Positions 58,318 through 64,000 of a DNA stretch of 64,000 bases are shown here, in pieces. Each line of letters starts with the position of its first letter. Positions within the stretch are counted from its first letter, which is position 1. The translations under genes were made by a program, and so were the position numbers. The notes beneath the pieces are model-generated. The model was not told the DNA's origin, ran no database searches, and worked only from the letters and a program-made list of their open reading frames with translations. Origin of the DNA: Apodemus sylvaticus (Eukaryota; Chordata; Mammalia; Rodentia; Muridae); the NCBI RefSeq assembly GCF_947179515.1, contig NC_067482.1:75417811-75481810 (forward strand). The letters are read 5' to 3'.

Positions 58318-58525
58318 GCGGGGCTGGCAAGATGGCTCAGCCATAAAGGTGCTTGCTGTCAAGCCTGGAGACCTGAGTTCAATTCCAGGGGCTCCACATA
58401 GTGGAGGGAGAGAACCAACCCTCCCAGTTTGTTCTATGACACACACCCCTACATGCATGCTATGACATGACCATGAGTGAGACTCTGTCCAGGGGATAAA
58501 TGAATAAAACAGAATTTTTAAAAAG
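58318..58525 (+). repeat. B3-class SINE, intron 1
   Basis: Ggctggcaagatggctcagc, then gcttgctgtcaagcctggag and tggagggagagaaccaaccc fit the class. A second, more diverged relative with a CA tail follows at about 58536-58740. Confidence 0.8.
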
Positions 58526-58838
58526 TTTAAGGGGGTATGGGTCCAACACAGCCCAGCACGTAAAAGTGCTAGCTGTCAAGGCTGATTCATAGAATTTTAT
58601 CTACATGCATGATAGGAGAAAGCTGACTTGGACAAGATGTCCTCTGACTGTACACACACACACACACACAGGTACACACACAAGCACATGTACACACATA
58701 CATACACACACATGTGCGCACATATAAACAGTGAGCTAAAACAAAGCTTCCTTAAGTCATTTCTGTCAAGTGTTTTATTAGAGCAACAAGAATAGTAACT
58801 AGTGCACCCATATTTCTTTTTTAAAAATATACATATTT

Positions 58839-59030
58839 ATGGGGGCTGGAGAGATGGCTCAGCAGTTAAGATCACTGGCTGCTCTAGGAGGGGACCTAGG
58901 TTTGGTTTTCAGCCCCCACATAACAGCTCACTACTCCAGTTCCAGGGGATGCCACCCTTTCCTGGCCTCTGTGGGTACTGTACCCACAGGGTCATATATA
59001 TACATACATGCAGGTCAACATATAAAATAA
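58839..59030 (+). repeat. B2-class SINE, intron 1
   Basis: Gggggctggagagatggctc, then agcagttaagatcactggct and a truncated 3' part. The tail passes into an (AT)n-rich tract at 59036-59131. Confidence 0.85.
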
Positions 59031-59035
59031 GCATA

Positions 59036-59580
59036 TATGATATAAAATATATATATCACATGGAGATATATATCACATGTATATATATATATATATGATA
59101 TATCACTGTATATATGGTTAATATATATATTGATCATACCCATACTATATGGATGTATACCATAATCAAAACACTTCTGAGGCAGAGCAGGAGGATCAGA
59201 CATTACAGGCCAGCCTTGATCACCTAGTGAGTCCAAGGCCAGTCTGAGCTACATGAGACACTGAATAAAAAAAGGAACCTTTGTGCATGTTGTGATTGCT
59301 GTGGCATTCAACCTCACAGACTGAGCAGCTACTGGATTCCTGGCCTCTCCAGAGTGAGGCAGCCATTGTTATACTTACCTGGCCACATCCTGTAAGCCAA
59401 CCTAATAAATCATACATATAAATAACACATGTGCATGAATATATGTGTGTGTATTCATTCTATCAGTTCTTTTCTTAAATTATACATATAAATATCACAT
59501 ATGTATGAATACATACATATAGGTATATATTCATTCTATCAGTTCTTTTCCTTTATAGAACCCTGACTAACACAGACCAT
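59036..59580. repeat. AT-rich microsatellite, B1-like fragment and LTR-like 3' end, intron 1
   Basis: (TA)n-rich DNA at 59036-59131 is followed by a B1-like fragment (cttctgaggcagagcaggag) to about 59270. A stretch with cctaataaatcatacatata, attcattctatcagttcttt and agaaccctgactaacacaga resembles the end of the element at 3840-4345. Confidence 0.6.
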
Positions 59581-60195
59581 CAGAGGCAATGAGAAAGTAG
59601 ATTTCTTCTTAATTAAAAACATCTGCAGCAAAGGAACAAGGTGCTTTGGTCTAGATCCCAAATCCTTACCAGCTCCCAAAGATCCCATGCCACAGGAGGC
59701 TACCAATCCATCCACAATGAAACAAACACAGTCCACAAAGCCAAGTTGCCTTTGCTCCAGTCTCAGTGATACTGTTTACCAGTCCAGTGAACTTACTGAG
59801 TTACCTTGTCTCCCCCTCTCTCAGAAGCAGGGATAAATCAGGCACTTGTGATGCTTCCTGGGGTAAATGCCAGCTTCATTATCACTGTTCTGACACAACT
59901 TCCCCCCAGTCCTTTAGTCTATTAAAACTAAAAAAATTATGAGGCCCTAGTTTTGGTCTGAAGTCCTATATGGATGTCCCCAACAGACCCAACCAAGGTA
60001 GAGTCATTAACATCACACACTGTATTATCAGACTGAAACTTTCAGGACTCCTGGGAGATTACCACCTGGCCTTATGGTAAGGCTTTCCTCTCTGCTTCAG
60101 TCTTACTACAAAGTAGCAGATGGCCCGACCTCCACCAGCTTCTGTTCCTTGTCTCTGTTCCTCTTCTTGTTCCCCACTTTTAAAAGACAGTGTTA

Positions 60196-60350
60196 TGTTG
60201 GGCATAATGGACTGGCCTGTGGTCCTGACGGATGCCAAGGCTGAACCAGGAGGATAGAGTTCAAGGCCAGCCTGAGCATCTGAGACCGTCTCAGATGTAG
60301 ATCAGCGGCAGAGCACTTCCTAAGAATTCGCTAGGTCTACAGTTGAATGC
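60196..60350 (+). repeat. B4-type composite SINE close to the Acox3 promoter, intron 1
   Basis: A B1-like part (gttcaaggccagcctgagca) is followed by an ID-like part (gtagatcagcggcagagcac, then ttcctaagaattcgctaggt). It ends about 260 bp from exon 1. Confidence 0.65.
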
Positions 60351-60608
60351 ACTTGGGAAGTATAGTGTCCTGCCTGGGCAAAGTGGGGAGAAGTCCTCAG
60401 ACACTACAAACAAATTCAACTTACAGCTAACTTTGTTCTGTCTTGGGATACCTCCCCGCCGCGGGGCAGATTCTAAAAAGCTGCGGCCAGTTCGTTCTCC
60501 TACTAGCGAGTACAAGTCGGGCAAAGTGCAAACTCCAGCAGTCACCCCAGCCTGGGCTCCTGCAAACCCTGTCCTGTCTGGAATCTCCCGGGCCTGGCGT
60601 GGACTCAC

Positions 60609-60720
60609 CTCCCGGATCCAGCTTGGGATTTGTGGTCCTAAGTCAACCCGGCGGCGTAGGACAGACTCTATTGATCAGGAATATCCTGACCTCTGAGGGC
60701 GGAGCAGGCTGGAGGTGCCG
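60609..60720 (-). other. Acox3: Acox3 exon 1 (5' UTR, non-coding); upstream limit approximate
   Basis: The 3' edge is set by a perfect donor: the transcript strand reads GAG followed by GTGAGTCC, with the exon ending at 60609. The exon lies in the GC/CpG-rich block and joins exon 2 across a 5.4-kb intron. No start codon is needed here because the family N-terminus begins in exon 2. The transcription start cannot be read from sequence, so the upper coordinate is a guess, and alternative first exons are possible. Confidence 0.55.
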
Positions 60721-60751
60721 CCCCGGCCCCCACCCACCCCATCCCGGAACG

Positions 60752-60759
60752 TGACGTCA
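60752..60759. promoter_or_regulatory. Palindromic CRE (TGACGTCA)
   Basis: An exact 8-bp CREB/ATF consensus lies about 30-150 bp upstream of the likely Acox3 start, in the CpG-rich block. CRE sites with an intact CpG in promoters are often functional; occupancy cannot be read from sequence. Confidence 0.6.
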
Positions 60760-61203
60760 TCCCTTCTTTGACTCGGGTCGCTGCTAGTTGAAGCCCTGCG
60801 TCATCACTCTGAGCCGCCTCGTCGCCAGGGAAACGCGGTCGCTTCCAAGAGCTCAGCTCAAATGCGGCTCCGGGTTTGGAGTGAAGGATTTCATCCCGGT
60901 TGCCTTCTGCCTGGTTAGGGGCCTCCGGCTTACTCAGAAACTCTTCGGTCAGAGCTGTCACGTTTTGGTCCCGGCCTCTCATGGCTCTGGGAGCACTTCC
61001 TGGAGAGTTGGACCGCGGCTCCTTTAAGGTGCACTTTACTCAGAATTGCTCCTATTTTCCCAGGTGACCTCCTTTCCAGAAACTCCTAAATAGTGCTCTG
61101 GTTGGTAGATTCCCGAAGTCACTACAGAACTGCTCAGCGCACCCCTGGCTAGGCGTTTCTGAGCAAGCAGCTGCTGGTCCAGCCAGGACTTTCATTGTGG
61201 TAT

Positions 61204-61312
61204 GGCTGAGAGGAAGTGTGTGCCTGAGTGGGTACGGCTGAAAGGAAGTGTGTACCGAGTGGGTACTGCTGAGAGGAAGTGTGTACCGAGTGGGTACTGC
61301 AGAGAGGAAGTG
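61204..61312. repeat. Four-copy 31-32 bp minisatellite with ETS-like motifs
   Basis: Units begin at 61204, 61236, 61267 and 61298 and each has AGAGGAAGTG or AAAGGAAGTG; three also have GAGTGGGTAC. The copies are nearly identical. It lies about 500 bp upstream of Acox3 exon 1. Confidence 0.9.
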
Positions 61313-61668
61313 CCTTTGAAAGGGACTAAAATGATGGCTAATGGAATTAGGGGAAGAGAAAGATGCTGAATTCCGTTTCAGAGACGGGATTAAGGCATTG
61401 GGACCAGACACAAGTGGACTCTGCCGCTGTCAGCTGAGGCTGGGAGCTGCTTGCCTAATTGCATAACTACTTTGTCGGCAGCAATTATCCCATTTATGGC
61501 TCCAACACAGAACATACTTGCAGTCACAGGTGTCAGTGGGGCTTTCTAATTGGAAAGTAGGGTGTCCTGCACGTGCCTCATCAACTCATAGTGGAGAGGA
61601 CTGACACCAGAAAGAAGTCCTTCAACCTCCAGGAACATTCCCTGGTACATTTGTGCCTGCACACATTA

Positions 61669-61699
<31 letters not shown>

Positions 61700-62690
61700 G
61701 TAAATAGTACTAATAATAGCAAAGGGAAATGACCGAAGGGAGGGCAGCCTAAGGAAAGTGATTGTTCCCACCATAAACGCACCCCAAATATACTCAGATA
61801 AACCAACAACAAATGCATCCTTCCCACCTGGTGTGCAGTTGTCACAGTGCTTCCCATCACCAAGCAGAGGAACCTGGCATCAAAAACAGAAGACGGCAGC
61901 TGCCAACCCTGGCTGTCCTGCTCTAGTCTAGCCTAGAAGTTTACAGAATCAGAGAAGCACTCCTACCCAGTCACATTCATAGTGCCTGAGCAGCTTGTAA
62001 GAATGTCCTTTGCGTTACTAAGCAGTTAGAATGGACATTCAGTCTCCACTGTCATTTACAACCTGAACTCTGTCTTTGCAAGGACTTCTTGAGTCCATAG
62101 GGCCGCCCAGAATGGCCTGCAAGAATACATGCTATTGTTTTTCCAAACTCAGAGAGTAATAAGGTACCCATTCATTACAGAATTCATATGTACTCACAAA
62201 GTTTTGTCCAAACACAGCTAATAAGAGGTCAGATTCATGTGTTAACATGAGGAAAACATTGCTTCCTTGGGAATTATCAGTCTAGATGAACAGTGGGAAG
62301 ATTGACTCCCTAAAGTTAAAGCTTACTTCAACAACAATAGAATTGCTACCTGGGATATGTAAGCCGTGATGGGTCATAGGCGTATGAGCAGATCAGGAAT
62401 ATAAGGATTGTTATATGGTTTCTTTGGGAAAGTGGGTTCTTACCCCCGAGGACAGATAAAAAGGGTGGTGTCCCTCTGAGGCTGATGGAAACTTAGAAAG
62501 GGTGGTCTAGACCCATCCCTCCCAGTGTGCATGTTCTCTCTCTGTCTCTTAGGCTTCTGCTCTCACAGTTCTCCAGTTCCCTGCCTCTGCCCCTCCCTTC
62601 TTCTCAGGGCAGGCTCAGCAAGTTTGGATTGAATTGCTCCACTCTTTATTGAGTTCTATGGTAACTGGGTTAAAGACTTGCCCCAATCCA
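61313..62690. other. Upstream intergenic, no supported gene
   Basis: It contains a (CAT)10 run at 61669-61699. Apart from that I see unique-looking sequence with short, family-less frames, and no recognisable coding exon of the gene expected upstream (TRMT44 by human synteny). Confidence 0.4.
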
Positions 62691-62692
62691 GT

Positions 62693-62795
62693 ATGATGGT
62701 GTTGTTACTTGCAATACCAGCATTAGGCAGGAGGATCACAAGTCTCAAAGCAGGCCAGCTGGCATAACAAGGTCTTGTCAAATCAATCAATCTTT
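62693..62795 (+). repeat. Old B1-like SINE fragment
   Basis: Gtatgatggtgttgttactt, taccagcattaggcaggagg and gcaggccagctggcataaca are B1-like with heavy divergence. Confidence 0.6.
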
Positions 62796-62804
62796 CTCAG
62801 CTCT

Positions 62805-63310
62805 GGTCTGGTGTTATGGATGCTGTTCTTGTGAACCAATCCCTAATGAATAAAGGAGCCAATCAGTGGGTGAGTGGGCGGGACATCCGAGTTGGATGGA
62901 AGAAGAGAGGAAACAGGAGAGAGTTAGGCCTCTTTTGGAAATGGGACAGCAGAGGGGTAAGATGTAGCTGCTAGAGTTTCCCAGTGTCATGTCAGATTCA
63001 CAAGGATTCGCCACTGGAGGAATCAGATTTTAATAAGGCTTACAGGATTAGGTTTTAGTTGTTGTGCCCAGAGACTGAGTTACCACTGTTTCTGAACTAA
63101 GTTTGTGTTGTGTTTTCCTTCCTCTGAGTTCAAGAGAGAAAGGTGTGGCAGCAAAGCATGGGTTTGCCAGATGTGCACCACAAAGACCATGGAGGATTTC
63201 AAGCACAGGTTGGCTTGGTAGTGACCTGCCAGTGGCAACCTAGGGAGCTGGGTGGAGAGATTGTGGAGTCCAGAGTCAGAATCTCCAAGATTAAAAGCAG
63301 CTCAGCCATT
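62805..63310 (+). mobile_element. LTR-like rodent repeat
   Basis: Contains an AATAAAG (about 62848), two CCAAT words, gtgtggcagcaaagcatggg and ggatttcaagcacaggttgg, which I associate with a mouse LTR family that I cannot name with certainty. No retroviral gene is present. Confidence 0.4.
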
Positions 63311-63879
63311 GCCCACCAGTGCATGATTGGCCAGCCCACCAGGGCAGAGGCACAAACGCCGGAACATGACAGGTTGATCCTTTTTTTAATATTTCCTGCA
63401 ACAGCCTTCAAGATCTCTTGGTGACATTTGCCTATGTTCCCCAGCTTCTTTGCAACTCCAAGGCCCCCTTCCTGGGTCTTAGGACACCCCCAAACCTGTG
63501 TGTGACAGAGAAGTCATTGGACATCTCTGTGTTGAGCCCAGAAGGCAGTGAGACTGCAGGATGGTAATGAGGGGAGGAACTGAACAGAGACATCCTCAGG
63601 GGCAGACTGCTAGAATCGGAAGTGTTTCATGTTACAGGAAAAAATGGGGTTTTCCCTTGCCTCGTTAGCTGCTTCCTGAGGTGACTGCCAAAAGGAAGCT
63701 CCAAGTGCCACAGTGGCACACAGCTCCAAGGGAGCTGGGGTGAGACTGGAGCCCCCGCCAGCAGACCCCACCCCTGCTGTGTGGTTGCTACCTCTGCCCC
63801 CACCTCATTCCAGTGCCCTGCCATCCCCTGCTGGCTTTTTAGTCATTTGTTCTGTTGGCTGTCACTGACACCCGTAAGT

Positions 63880-64000
63880 ATTTTCACATTTTTGTTTGTT
63901 GTTGTTGGTGGTGTTTGAAAAGGTCTCATGTAGCCTGGGCTGGCATCAAACTTGCCATGTAGCTCAGAATAGCCTTGAACTCCTGATCCTTCTGCTTGGC
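63880..64000 (-). repeat. B1-type SINE, minus strand, cut by the window edge
   Basis: A reversed tail (tttgtttgttgttgttggtg) leads into ggtctcatgtagcctgggct and tagccttgaactcctgatcc, the reversed B1 body. Region 63311-63879 shows nothing assignable. Confidence 0.8.

Larger units (their letters stand above)
60440..60860. promoter_or_regulatory. CpG-enriched promoter block of Acox3, possibly bidirectional
   Basis: This is the densest cluster of CpG dinucleotides in the window, surrounded by CpG-poor sequence. It contains GC-rich tracts at about 60453-60466 and 60711-60745, a perfect CRE palindrome TGACGTCA at 60752-60759, a CRE/AP-1-like TGCGTCATC at 60798-60806 and an RFX-like pair of half-sites at 60821-60834. 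No TATA box is obvious for the minus-strand start. Divergent plus-strand transcription is common at such promoters but is not demonstrated here. Confidence 0.7.

Noticed and set aside
60788..61110. First exon of a divergent gene (TRMT44 expected next to ACOX3 from human synteny)
   Set aside because: Plus-strand frames here do not resemble the TRMT44 N-terminus. Possible donors at 61027 (AAG/GTGCAC) and 61065 (CAG/GTGACC) are not enough to call an exon.
52768..63310. Intact endogenous retrovirus
   Set aside because: Only LTR-like segments are present; no gag, pol or env frame or paired LTRs were seen.
1..64000. Bacterial, phage or CRISPR-type systems
   Set aside because: SINE/L1 content, spliced gene structure and microsatellites show vertebrate nuclear DNA. 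The tandem arrays lack the spacer-repeat alternation of CRISPR.

Overview
The window is rodent, almost certainly Mus musculus, genomic DNA. It carries mouse-type B1 and B2 SINEs, B3/B4-class SINEs, a 5'-truncated L1Md 3' end, a URR1 hAT-Charlie element and many long dinucleotide microsatellites. There is no operon structure. The only gene I can prove is multi-exonic, so nearly all open frames in the window are chance or repeat-derived.

The right half (about 31.3-60.7 kb) is one complete gene on the minus strand, Acox3, encoding peroxisomal acyl-CoA oxidase 3 (pristanoyl-CoA oxidase). I recovered one 5' UTR exon and 17 coding exons with consensus splice sites. The coding lengths sum to 2103 nt, that is 700 codons plus stop, the family's usual length, and every splice phase is compatible. 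The catalytic glutamate context (YEGD), the FAD/substrate-binding segment (ALTELSHGSN), the CGGHGY motif and a C-terminal PTS1-type tripeptide (SQL) are all present. The promoter is a moderately CpG-rich block at about 60.4-60.9 kb with a perfect palindromic CRE. The 3' UTR is about 1.8 kb and ends near an AATAAA at 31334-31339.

The left half (1-31.3 kb) lies downstream of Acox3. I see no convincing gene there. It holds SINEs, an L1 inserted into an older repeat with a recognisable target-site duplication, LTR-like fragments, a strongly decayed 23-bp tandem array about 950 bp long, a three-copy GC-box minisatellite, long compound microsatellites and one CpG-enriched block near 27.1 kb with an unexplained 187-codon frame. 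From 61 to 64 kb, upstream of Acox3, there is a four-copy 31-bp minisatellite carrying ETS-like motifs, an LTR-like stretch and SINE fragments. The neighbouring gene known from human synteny (TRMT44) shows no recognisable coding exon here.

I found no undescribed biological system. The most checkable observations are regulatory or structural: tandem in-frame 3' splice sites at Acox3 exon 13, a sense-strand CA repeat just upstream of exon 15, a (GAA)27 tract grown from a B1 tail in intron 8, and several CTCF-like sites in and around the gene.
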